From Candidatus Rifleibacteriota bacterium (lineage in GTDB: Bacteria > UBP17 > UBA6191 > JACPRK01): a DNA stretch of 9,084 nt. The notes under the pieces were generated by a model. It made no database searches. It was not told the DNA's origin and worked only from the letters and a program-made list of their open reading frames with translations. Shown in pieces: positions 1 to 6,511 of this stretch. The stretch spans positions 1 to 9,084 of the forward strand of contig JACQZL010000175.1 of assembly GCA_016213865.1 (NCBI GenBank), given 5' to 3'. Position numbers and translations under genes: made by a program. The number at the start of each line of letters is the position of its first letter. Position 1 is the stretch's first letter.

Positions 1-366
1 GAAGCGATCGGATAGGGGTACCGAGCAATCTCTCGATCGTCCATCGGTGGCTACCTTCGAGCTGAGCCGCCGTTGACTCTTGGCACCCGCCGCCCCGCAA
101 CCTCGGGCGGGCATGACCGCTCTGGCCGAGAGCTCCCCGAGCACCTGCGGTTCGTCTGTCGCATCCACCTTGCCCCAGTTTGATCCCGCATACTCACAGA
201 CGTGTGTCCGCGCCCTTACGAACGGCCTTCTCAGCCGCCCGAACCGCGGACACACCGGCACCGGTTGAGTTATAACCGGCTAGGAGGGGAGACGTCAAGA
301 GCGAGCACTCCGATGGGTGCGCGCGCGGCTCATGGGTCAACAACTGCAACTGGCCTCGCCAGTAGT
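1..366. other. Intergenic region, no gene recognised
   Basis: Short open frames exist on both strands, but none has a good ribosome binding site, a coherent protein-like composition or a recognisable motif. A small inverted repeat (CCGGTT at 261-266 and AACCGG at 274-279, 7-base spacer) and a segment at 303-337 that resembles 4933-4968 are the only structures I can see. No tRNA-like cloverleaf was found. The region could be a decayed gene or the far end of the intergenic space beyond the large minus-strand gene. Confidence 0.5.
303..337 (+). repeat. Dispersed repeat copy A (partner at 4933-4968)
   Basis: This segment and 4933-4968 are alike in about 28 of 36 aligned positions: both start GAGCA, carry a shared GGGTGCGCGC core and end TGGGT. 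Both copies lie in non-coding DNA on the same strand. The similarity was found by eye, partly because spurious reverse-strand translations of both places read similarly (THEPRAHP versus THESCAHP). It is probably a member of a dispersed intergenic repeat family. Confidence 0.4.
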
Positions 367-622
367 GTAGCGCGGGGGCTTGTCCCAATGGCATTAAATC
401 CAGCGTCAGGAGAGGCATGACGGGCGTCGGAAAGGTAGAAGCGGCATCTTGCCGCTTCCACAGGTCCGGCCAAGTCGCCGTCGCGTGACCGGGCGCCCAA
501 AAAGCGGCTGGAAGCCGCTTCTACCTTGCGGCGTGGCCATCGTTACGGCCTCGCCGGCAAATCCATGGCAGGAGATGGGAACCATGAGGATTTAATGCCA
601 TTGGGACAAGCCCCGCCCCTAC
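367..622. repeat. Nested inverted-repeat element
   Basis: Outer arms 367-401 and 588-622 are inverted copies matching at 32 of 35 positions; the inner 27 bases of each arm (375-401 and 588-614, containing CCCAATGGCATTAAAT and its complement) match perfectly. Inside lies a second inverted pair, 432-458 against 501-527, matching at 23 of 27. Each inner arm is itself a hairpin: GAAGCGGC/GCCGCTTC (438-445 and 451-458) and AAGCGGCT/AGCCGCTT (502-509 and 513-520). There is no transposase or long open frame inside, so a non-autonomous palindromic element (MITE- or REP-like) is the best description. No target duplication was seen. Confidence 0.65.
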
Positions 623-713
623 GTCGCGGACTGTGCGGCCAGTGAGGTCGGATTCGACCGGTGCCACAGGGCCCTTGCGGACGGTCCTCGCAGGCGGTCC
701 AGGGTGGCCCGAG

Positions 714-3700
714 CTAGTCGTGCCGTCGCCCGGAGAACTCAGTGGGATTGGTCTTGGGTGCCCGCTCCAGCGTCTCGAGTGAGCGAAGCGTTCCCCTCAG
801 CGTCGTGCACGTGGGGAACTCACGAACCGCATGTCTCAGCAGAGCCAGGCCGCGAGGCAGGTCTCCCTCGACGGCGTAACGGCGACCCAGGGAATCGAGG
901 GCCTCGAGCAAGGCGTTCGCCGCGGTGCCGTTGTCCGGATCCAGTCGGCAAGCCCGCCGCAGGTCGTCGATTCCCGACTCCAGGTCGGCCTGGCTCAACT
1001 TGGCAAGTCCCGACACGGTCAGCTCGTACGACCGCCGCTCATCTTCGGTGACGGAATCCAGAGTCTGCTCCAGCTTCTCGAAGGTCTGGTCCAGCGCCTC
1101 CCCGTGCCGCGGGTCCAGCCGCACCCATGCACACTTCAGAAACTCGCGAGTCTCAGGAAAGCCCGGGAAGGCGGGCTCCAACTCCTCGCTCTCGCGGAGA
1201 AGCTGCTCAGCCTCTTCGAGCAGCTCGCGGGCTGCCTCCTGGTGACGCTCGACCTGGAGCTGAATCGCCGAGTGGATCAAGGCGCAGCACAGGTTGTCGC
1301 GAATTCGAGAACTGGGGCGCACCAGCTCGAAGGCTTGCCTCAGGTCCCTCGACGACTCGTCGAATCGCCGCTCCTCATTTGCCAGAGCCACCGCCCGGCC
1401 AGTCAGGGTTTCGGCCAGCTCTCGCGTCAATCTGCCCTCGGGCGCGTCGCCGAACTCTCGTAGGGTGCCCTCGAGCACCGAGATCGCCACGCCGAACGAC
1501 GACTCCCAGTTCGTCCGGTTGCTCCGGAAGGCCCCCGCCCGGTGGATGGCCTCCTCGCGGATTCGCGCCAGAATGTCGGCCGAAGCCCCCAGGTGTCCGG
1601 AGAGGTCCAGGGCCTCCTTCCACCAGCCCAAGACAGCAGAGACCTCGGGAGAGGCTGCACCCAACTCCTCGGTCGCCATCGAAAGCCGCGCCTCCATCGC
1701 CACCGAGCACGCGTCCTCTCGAAAGACCGCGTGCCGGTGGCCGAGCCGACTGTGGGCTGGGTTGATGCGCGGAAACTCCGGGCAACCGGGCTCGCACAGT
1801 CGCGGGCACAGGGTGGCCGGTGCTCGCGAAAGCCACTCGTCCCGAGTGTCGGCGGAAACTTGGAGACACTTCTCACATGCCAGATGCGAAAGCGCTGCGA
1901 TGGCCGAGCGAGGCTGCCCCCGCTCGAGGTACATGGCGGCCATCGACAAGCGCGAGAAGAAGCGCCGGACCTGGCCCAGCACGGCAGGACCCGGCCGCGA
2001 CGCAAAGGCGCCGTCATCCGGGTCGAGCGCCTCGTTGACGAACCTCGCCCTCCGCTCCTCGGCCGGCTCCGGCTCGAGGCCCTGCATCAGCAGGCCGACC
2101 TGGTCTCCGAACTGGTTTTGGGTCACGAAGCTCGGCCCTCCGGTCAGCGCCTCGGCGGATGGTTCGTTCGCCCGGATTCCGCCTGCTCGCCGCAGCCAGA
2201 AGGCGCCGAGTCGCTCGACCGTCCAGGTGTCCTTCAGAGCTGCGAGCTGGGGCCTCCGCTCGTTTCGCCCGGTCGCGTCATGATGCTTGCTCCAGGCCTC
2301 CCACCGCTGGTGCAGGTGTTCCTCGACACCGGTCCTGACCTCGCTCCAGAGGCTGCTCGTGAGGGGTTGGCGGTAGATGGCCGCCTGGCCCGAGAGCCAG
2401 GCCCGGGAGAAGTCCGGTGTCTCCAGGACCCGGGCCAGGTGGCTCAGGGCCATTTGCCACGCATCGGTCGCGCGGCCGAACTGGCCGGTCTCCTCGAAGA
2501 CCTCCGCCCTGCCCAGATGGGCCAGCGCCAGATCGTGCGACAGTCCCACGTCCTCCATGCGCCGGTGTTGCAGGCGCTCCCAAAGGGCGATCGCTCGTTC
2601 GTGCAATCCGAGCTTCATCAGGACCAGTCCAGCATCACGGTCCAGGGTCGAGGCGAGGGTTTCGTCCGATGGCATTTGCGGCACCGGCCCGAGCCCCGCG
2701 ACGAAGGCTCGCAGCCGGGCCGGGAGCGCCGCTCGATGGAAGAAGAAGTCGACTTTCAGCCGTCGCTCGGGCAAACGGAGCCGATCCTGGGCCGACCGCA
2801 GTTCGTGGGTCCGGGGGCCTCCTTGCATGAGGGTCTCCGAGATTGCGAGCAGGTCTCCCATCGAGCTCATCCGATGAACCCCGGCGAAGGCCAGGAGCTC
2901 GTAGGCTTCCGTGCCGGAGGAGGAACTGTGCGGGTTCGGCACCGGACCGTCGGATGCAAGTTCCAGGACTGCTCCGCGAAGGCGGCGTGACGCCTCCAAC
3001 TGCCGCGCCTGTTCGATCCGGGCCGGCCAGTCCTGGCTGCCCGGGAAGTCCGGGGCGGCCTCGTGCAGCCTATGGAACGCCGACAGGGCTGCCTCGAGCT
3101 CCCCCGCCTCGAAGGCCCGCCGGCCCTCGACGAAGAGGCCTTCCGCTGCCCGATGCCCCTCGATGCGGGTCTGGAGCTCCGCTGAGGCACCACAGCCGGG
3201 CTCGATGGCCTCCACGTCTTGCAGCAGACGGTCTCCCTCGTCCCAGAATCCGCCCTCGAGGGCCCGGGCTGCCTGACGCAAGAGCTCCGCCACGCGCAGC
3301 TTTCGGCGGGCCCGGCCCAGTGTTGCGCGCGTGGCCGAGTCAGAGGGCTCGGTCTCGAGGACTCGGGACAGCAGCTCTTCTGCCGCCGCCCAGTCCTCGG
3401 CACGCGCCGCGTCAGATGCCCTCGTCTTCAGTTCGTCATGGGTCTTGCAGCTACCCGAGGACGAACGGGTCGCAGACTCGGTCGGGCATGGCTCGGCCGC
3501 ATCCGGCCTGTCGGGGTCGGGCGGGCCCATAACCTCCAGGCGACGCATGGGGCCGACAGAGGGGCCTCGCTTCCCGCTCAGGAGGTTGCGCAGGCCTCGG
3601 TGGGCCGACGCCACCGCACCCCCCTCGTCCAGCTCCGAAGCCCTGCAGCAGTGCCCATCAGGAGAGGCTTCATACATCGACTCCCCGTCCGCCCGACCCC

Positions 3701-3761
3701 GGTACCCAAAGACGTGGCGGGCCCCGCACGGACACTTCGACACCAACCAGAAAGGGTCCAT
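714..3761 (-). CDS. Large TPR-like helical-repeat protein with cysteine clusters
   Basis: This encodes about 1015 residues of unknown function. The N-terminus carries a compact cysteine motif (CPCGARHVFGYRG, Cys10 and Cys12, then adjacent Cys38-Cys39) that could bind zinc. After a linker, residues of about 110-270 are paired helices of TPR type, with LLSRVLETEPSD and AALSAFHRLHEAAPDF typical of repeat ends. A second cysteine cluster (CEKC, then CPRLCEPGC) lies near residues 628-660. The C-terminal 100 residues return to TPR character (DLRRACRLDPDN, LALLRHAVREFPT). No enzymatic motif, signal peptide or membrane segment is visible. I chose the ATG at 3761 because the cysteine motif then sits near the N-terminus as zinc ribbons often do; the frame stays open to a TTG at 3872, giving 1052 residues, and neither start has a good ribosome binding site. 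It may be a scaffold for other proteins, which is inference. Confidence 0.8.
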   Translation of the reverse strand: MDPFWLVSKCPCGARHVFGYRGRADGESMYEASPDGHCCRASELDEGGAVASAHRGLRNLLSGKRGPSVGPMRRLEVMGPPDPDRPDAAEPCPTESATRSSSGSCKTHDELKTRASDAARAEDWAAAEELLSRVLETEPSDSATRATLGRARRKLRVAELLRQAARALEGGFWDEGDRLLQDVEAIEPGCGASAELQTRIEGHRAAEGLFVEGRRAFEAGELEAALSAFHRLHEAAPDFPGSQDWPARIEQARQLEASRRLRGAVLELASDGPVPNPHSSSSGTEAYELLAFAGVHRMSSMGDLLAISETLMQGGPRTHELRSAQDRLRLPERRLKVDFFFHRAALPARLRAFVAGLGPVPQMPSDETLASTLDRDAGLVLMKLGLHERAIALWERLQHRRMEDVGLSHDLALAHLGRAEVFEETGQFGRATDAWQMALSHLARVLETPDFSRAWLSGQAAIYRQPLTSSLWSEVRTGVEEHLHQRWEAWSKHHDATGRNERRPQLAALKDTWTVERLGAFWLRRAGGIRANEPSAEALTGGPSFVTQNQFGDQVGLLMQGLEPEPAEERRARFVNEALDPDDGAFASRPGPAVLGQVRRFFSRLSMAAMYLERGQPRSAIAALSHLACEKCLQVSADTRDEWLSRAPATLCPRLCEPGCPEFPRINPAHSRLGHRHAVFREDACSVAMEARLSMATEELGAASPEVSAVLGWWKEALDLSGHLGASADILARIREEAIHRAGAFRSNRTNWESSFGVAISVLEGTLREFGDAPEGRLTRELAETLTGRAVALANEERRFDESSRDLRQAFELVRPSSRIRDNLCCALIHSAIQLQVERHQEAARELLEEAEQLLRESEELEPAFPGFPETREFLKCAWVRLDPRHGEALDQTFEKLEQTLDSVTEDERRSYELTVSGLAKLSQADLESGIDDLRRACRLDPDNGTAANALLEALDSLGRRYAVEGDLPRGLALLRHAVREFPTCTTLRGTLRSLETLERAPKTNPTEFSGRRHD

Positions 3762-3934
3762 CGAGAGCCCGTCCAGAGCCGACGGGTCGGGCCGGCTGCC
3801 GGAAGCTCCCTCCCATCCACGGAGGACGAGCAACTCCGTGGACGGGCCGGGCCAGGCGGCTCGTTCCCTCAACGCGGCCGGGGACGCGTCCTTCCGGGAT
3901 GTCGGTGCATGGTCGCGGGCTGCTCCACTCCCCT

Positions 3935-3955
3935 CCCTCCCCCTCCGGGGGAGGG
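3935..3955. repeat. GC-rich perfect hairpin
   Basis: A 9-base stem CCCTCCCCC (3935-3943) pairs perfectly with GGGGGAGGG (3947-3955) over a 3-base loop. It resembles a very common class of dispersed CCCTCC...GGAGGG intergenic palindromes in high-GC genomes. It lies between the two minus-strand genes and has no U tract, so it could be a repeat copy, an mRNA-stabilising structure or an attenuator for the large downstream gene. Confidence 0.6.
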
Positions 3956-3976
3956 CAACGGTGGGGGGAACTCGGT

Positions 3977-4000
3977 CTGACCCGGCTTACGCCGGGTCAG
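3977..4000 (-). terminator. Strong hairpin over the stop codon (terminator-like, no U tract)
   Basis: CTGACCCGGC (3977-3986) and GCCGGGTCAG (3991-4000) form a perfect 10-base stem with a 4-base loop (3987-3990). The TAA stop codon of the 264-residue gene occupies the loop. Adjacent to it, GACCGGC (4001-4007) and GCCGGTC (4014-4020) form a second 7-base stem. The position fits transcription termination or 3' end protection for the minus-strand gene, but there is no run of U after the stem on that strand, so this may only be part of the repeat. Confidence 0.35.
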
Positions 4001-4781
4001 GACCGGCAGGGACGCCGGTCCTACTGCCCTCGCGTTGCGCTCGGGCTGACCCGCGGTCGGTGCAGGTCCAGCCGCCACGGCACCGACCTGCCGCAGGACC
4101 GAGCGCTCCCAGGGTCGGTGACAGCTCAGGGCCGCTCAGGATCTCCAGACTCCACGCAGGCAGACCCTGGTCGGGACTTGGGGGGTCTGCGGCCGTCGAC
4201 CGATGGGCCAGCGTGTAGCGCGTCAGAAAATTCGCACCTTCGAGCAGTCGAGCGACGGTCGATTCGAGCCTGGCCACGCTTCGCCTTTCATTGGCCTTCG
4301 GGGGCTCCGGCGCTCGCCCCTCGGAGGAGGGCCACCCGCGCAGTAGGCTCTCGATCGCCCTGTGAAAGGCCGTCTTCGCCAGGCGCCCGGCGGACCTGCA
4401 CTCGTCCGGCGGCGAGAAGAGGCTGAGCGGCAGCTCGGGCATGAACAGCGGACTTCCCTTTCCGCCTCGCGAGGCCGCCAGGTGCACCGACAGAAGTGCT
4501 CTCGAGACCTCGCTCAGAACTACATGGGTGCTGGCGACATCAAGGCCCCCAGCCAGGTAGTCCTGGATGGACCGATCCGCGGCCTGTCGCTCCGCAGTGC
4601 CGAGGGCAGTCCGCGAGGCCGCCAGGTAATCCTGAATGCTCGCGGCGGCCAGAAACCGGAGCAGAAATTGGACGGCAGACACCAGATGTGACCATCTCTC
4701 TCGCGGGCTCTCGGCCAGCTCGGCCTGACGAAGGACCGACGCGATCGGAAACGGATACCGACCCAGGTCTCGGAATTCCAT
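3987..4781 (-). CDS. Unrecognised 264-residue protein with repeat-derived C-terminus
   Basis: I do not recognise a function. The N-terminus (LGRYPFPIASVLRQAE, then helical VQFLLRFLAAASIQDYLA) looks like a conserved alpha-helical domain; a heptapeptide SIQDYLA occurs twice, at residues 48-54 and 71-77. A second helical stretch follows at about 131-195 (AKTAFHRAIESLLRGW, ESTVARLLEGANFLTRYTL). No catalytic motif, signal peptide or membrane segment is evident. The start at 4781 is chosen because AAGGG lies 5 bases upstream on the minus strand and because the frame further upstream (to 5090) runs through repeat DNA. The last 20 residues are encoded by the left arm of a 57-base inverted repeat, so the original C-terminus may have been replaced. 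The gene is followed on the same strand by the large TPR-like gene, with a gap of about 225 bases containing hairpins. Confidence 0.6.
   Translation of the reverse strand: MEFRDLGRYPFPIASVLRQAELAESPRERWSHLVSAVQFLLRFLAAASIQDYLAASRTALGTAERQAADRSIQDYLAGGLDVASTHVVLSEVSRALLSVHLAASRGGKGSPLFMPELPLSLFSPPDECRSAGRLAKTAFHRAIESLLRGWPSSEGRAPEPPKANERRSVARLESTVARLLEGANFLTRYTLAHRSTAADPPSPDQGLPAWSLEILSGPELSPTLGALGPAAGRCRGGWTCTDRGSARAQREGSRTGVPAGPDPA
3991..4047 (+). repeat. 57-base inverted repeat, left arm
   Basis: This arm matches the reverse complement of 4828-4884 at 52 of 57 positions; the last 28 bases of this arm (4020-4047, including CTACTGCCCTCGCGTTGCGC) match without error. The arm contains its own hairpin (GACCGGC/GCCGGTC). 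It overlaps the 3' end of the 264-residue gene. Pairs of such arms separated by a whole gene suggest a dispersed repeat inserted twice in opposite orientation. Confidence 0.7.
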
Positions 4782-4827
4782 GCTCACCCTTGTCCTTTTG
4801 CCGCGCCGTCTCGGCGGCCGAGCGGCT

Positions 4828-4884
4828 AGCCCGAGCGCAACGCGAGGGCAGTAGGGCTGGCGTCCCTGCCGACTCTGACCCGGC
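4828..4884 (-). repeat. 57-base inverted repeat, right arm
   Basis: This is the inverted partner of 3991-4047 (52 of 57 identical). It begins 47 bases upstream of the ATG of the 264-residue gene, in its leader or promoter region. Together the arms bracket about 780 bases, nearly the entire gene, so recombination between them would invert it. Confidence 0.7.
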
Positions 4885-4932
4885 GTCAGCCTGGCTCCAA
4901 TCATAGCAAGGTTGGCTGGCTGTTGAGTGCCC

Positions 4933-4968
4933 GAGCAGTCCATCGGGGTGCGCGCACGATTCGTGGGT
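4933..4968 (+). repeat. Dispersed repeat copy B (partner at 303-337)
   Basis: It resembles 303-337 at about 28 of 36 positions with small gaps, sharing GAGCA, GGGTGCGCGC and TGGGT blocks. It lies in non-coding DNA upstream of the 264-residue gene. Confidence 0.4.
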
Positions 4969-5241
4969 GGGCAGGCCGCTCGTCCTGCCACGGTGAGGCC
5001 CCGCCAACAAGACTGGATGGCGGGGTCTTCCCCCATAGGTGATAACCCAAGGCCGGTTTTTTGTGACTCATGGCACGTTTGGCATGACAAACCACTGGCT
5101 CCTTCATGAACACGCCTACCAGGGAAGCTGATCTTCGGGGTTACTGCATCCGTGAGTTCGCCAGTTACTGATTCAGAGTGGCTTTCCGCCAGGTGGCGTA
5201 GGGTTTGCTCACTTAGCTTAGGTTAGTGCTTATGGGGCCTT

Positions 5242-5330
5242 CCCCCTCCGTTCGTCCTGAGGAGCGCTCCGCAGGAGCTGACAAGCGCTCCTCAGTGTAC
5301 GAGCGCGTCTCGAAGGACGGACGGAGGGGG
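5242..5330. repeat. Compound palindromic intergenic repeat
   Basis: Outer arms 5242-5258 (CCCCCTCCGTTCGTCCT) and 5314-5330 pair at 16 of 17 positions. An inner perfect 12-base pair, CTGAGGAGCGCT (5257-5268) and AGCGCTCCTCAG (5284-5295), is nested within. The CGTTCGTCCTGAG...TCGAAGGACG pattern is one I know as a widely dispersed palindromic repeat of high-GC bacterial genomes. It lies about 290 bases upstream of the plus-strand operon and could form a long mRNA structure if transcribed. Confidence 0.7.
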
Positions 5331-5374
5331 CCGCCATGTAGTGTGAGCCCGTCCAAGACTCAACAACTCTCGGA

Positions 5375-5388
5375 GTGGCTCGAGCCAC
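5375..5388. promoter_or_regulatory. Perfect 14-base palindrome, possible operator
   Basis: GTGGCTCGAGCCAC is a perfect 14-base palindrome with no spacer. It lies in the upstream region of the plus-strand operon. A dimeric regulator site is possible; palindromes of this length also arise by chance or as repeat fragments in GC-rich DNA. Confidence 0.25.
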
Positions 5389-5450
5389 CCTTCGCAAGGT
5401 GCATCTTTCGCAGGGGGTCCCCTTGCCAGCGGAACCCAAGTCTGTAACCC

Positions 5451-5472
5451 CGGATGACGATAGTGTCATCCG
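5451..5472. promoter_or_regulatory. Inverted repeat, possible operator
   Basis: CGGATGAC (5451-5458) and GTCATCCG (5465-5472) form a perfect 8-base inverted repeat with a 6-base spacer, about 150 bases before the ATPase start. Its geometry suits a dimeric helix-turn-helix repressor. There is no U tract and no regulator gene in the window to pair with it, so the role is inference. Confidence 0.3.
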
Positions 5473-5604
5473 CGAGCCGAGCTGCGCCGCCCGCGGACCG
5501 TGGTTTCGCCGCGCCAACCTCGACTTTCTGCATCACGACAGGGATGGCACGGAAGTAGCTTCACGGGGCGGCACCGGTGACTTCTCGACGGAAGGTGCCG
5601 GTGT

Positions 5605-5611
5605 GAGGAGG
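5605..5611 (+). promoter_or_regulatory. Ribosome binding site of the ATPase gene
   Basis: GAGGAGG lies 8 bases before the ATG at 5620. It fixes the start of the Walker A-containing frame and rules out the internal ATG at 5846 as the natural start of the second frame. Confidence 0.75.
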
Positions 5612-5619
5612 CCCGCTGC

Positions 5620-6511
5620 ATGGAGACCCAGACTCGTCCGTTCGACTTCCTCGGACCCCGGCAGATCCTGTCGACCCTATCCGGGCCCGAACCCTACATA
5701 GCGCCCGCCTTTCGCCAGAAGGTGACCTTGCACTTTCTGTCGAACTTCCTGGCCGAGGAGATGGCCGAGCTCGGGATGCCGACGCCGCTCTTGCTCGGAA
5801 TCCAGGGCTTTCCCGGCGACGGCAAGAGCTGGCAGACGCGGGTCGTTGCCGCGCAGCTCGGCGTGGGGTTGGTGCAGTTGTCGGCCAGTCCTGCTCGACG
5901 CCTACCGCTTCGCCGCCGCGCAGCAGACGCCGCGGTGCGTGCTGCTCATCGACGACCTGGACACGGGCCTCGCGGCCATGCGCGACAACACCACGTACAC
6001 GGTCAACTCGCAACTGCTGCAGGGGACTCTGATGAACCTGTGCGACGACCCCTGGCACGTGGGCGGCAAGACCGGAAACCGCGTCCCGGTGGTGGTCACC
6101 GGCAACGACTTCTCCGCCCTCTACTCGCCCGTCACCCGGTTCGGCCGCATGTCGGTCTTCACCTGGGAGCCGACCCTGGCCGATCGCCTCCACATCGTCC
6201 GGCGGACGTTCCCGGAGGCCGAGCTGAGCGACGCCCAGGCGAGGGCCCTGGCCAGCCTGGAGACCGGCTTCAACGGATTCCGGCGCGCAGTGCCCGTGGC
6301 CTTCTTCGGCATCCTCCGAAGCCACGTCTTTCGAAGACGGCTCGAACCGCTGGTGCCGTCGGGATGCTGCAACCTGCGCGATCTGGAGGACGCCGTCCTG
6401 ACAGGTCTCGAGAAGAGCCCCCCGTTGCGGTCGTACGACGAGATCCTCAAGTGTGCCCGGGAGCTGGCCTCGAGCCACCGTCCGGAGGACTTCCTGGCGG
6501 AGGCGGCATGA
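5620..6511 (+). pseudogene. Rubisco-activase-like AAA+ ATPase, frameshifted
   Basis: The protein is split over two frames. Frame 1 from the ATG at 5620 gives about 90 residues ending GLVQLSAS, with Walker A GFPGDGKS at residues 63-70. From about 5890 the homology continues in frame 2: Walker B LLIDDLD (5942-5962), YTVNSQLLQGTLMNLCDDP, sensor 1 VVVTGND (Asn codon 6104-6106), arginines in TRFGRM (6137-6148), and a C-terminal VAFFGILRSHVF helix, ending at TGA 6511. These match Rubisco activase (Rca) blocks: INDLDAG, YTVNNQMVNATLMNIADNP, RVPIIVTGNDFSTLYAP, RDGRM and FFGALRARVY. Compared with plant Rca, about 13 residues following SAG (the ELES...GEPA segment) are absent at the frame change, which fits a deletion of about 38 bases; restored length would be about 309 residues. 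Rca enzymes use ATP to remodel RubisCO; no RubisCO is seen here, so this one probably acts on another partner. Frame 1 has no stop before 7038 and runs into the next gene. Confidence 0.85.

Larger units (their letters stand above)
4785..5619. other. Palindrome-rich divergent intergenic region
   Basis: No supported gene lies here; open frames are short, start poorly and run through repeats. It holds, in order, the right arm of the 57-base repeat (4828-4884), a dispersed repeat copy (4933-4968), a large double palindrome (5242-5330), two short perfect palindromes (5375-5388 and 5451-5472) and a 7-base inverted repeat CGGCACC/GGTGCCG (5569-5575 and 5594-5600) just before the ribosome binding site of the ATPase gene. 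The promoters of both the minus-strand genes and the plus-strand operon should be here. A weak sigma-70-like pair, TTGCTC (5205-5210) and GCTTAT (5228-5233) with 17-base spacing, is the best I found and is not strong. The AT-richer stretch 5040-5240 is the likeliest place for promoters. Confidence 0.5.

Noticed and set aside
640..665. tRNA-like T-loop sequence (GGATTCGACC)
   Set aside because: No matching acceptor, D or anticodon arms could be placed around it on either strand; it is a simple short inverted repeat.
1542..2990. 482-codon open frame on the plus strand
   Set aside because: It lies opposite the TPR-like gene, whose helical repeat pattern is coherent; this frame lacks domains and a ribosome binding site, and long antisense frames are expected at this GC content.
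4782..5090. Upstream extension of the 264-residue gene to 367 residues
   Set aside because: The extension translates the repeat arm 4828-4884 and other repeat DNA; the ATG at 4781 has a ribosome binding site and begins the coherent protein sequence.
5080..5105. Sigma-54 promoter at TGGCACGTTTGGCAT
   Set aside because: The GG and GC elements are spaced 8 bases apart rather than the required 10.
303..5330. CRISPR array
   Set aside because: The repeats are few, inverted or diverged, and not regularly spaced; there are no cas genes.
5860..5905. Programmed ribosomal frameshift in the ATPase gene
   Set aside because: No slippery heptamer or evident stimulatory structure was seen at the junction, and a frameshift alone would not supply the roughly 13 missing residues.
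5561..6478. 305-codon open frame on the minus strand
   Set aside because: Antisense to the ATPase with its Walker motifs on the other strand; no independent evidence.
5846..6511. Independent 221-residue gene starting at the ATG at 5846
   Set aside because: Its first residues (MPRSSAWGWCSC) are an off-frame reading of the ATPase, there is no ribosome binding site, and an ATPase without Walker A would be meaningless.
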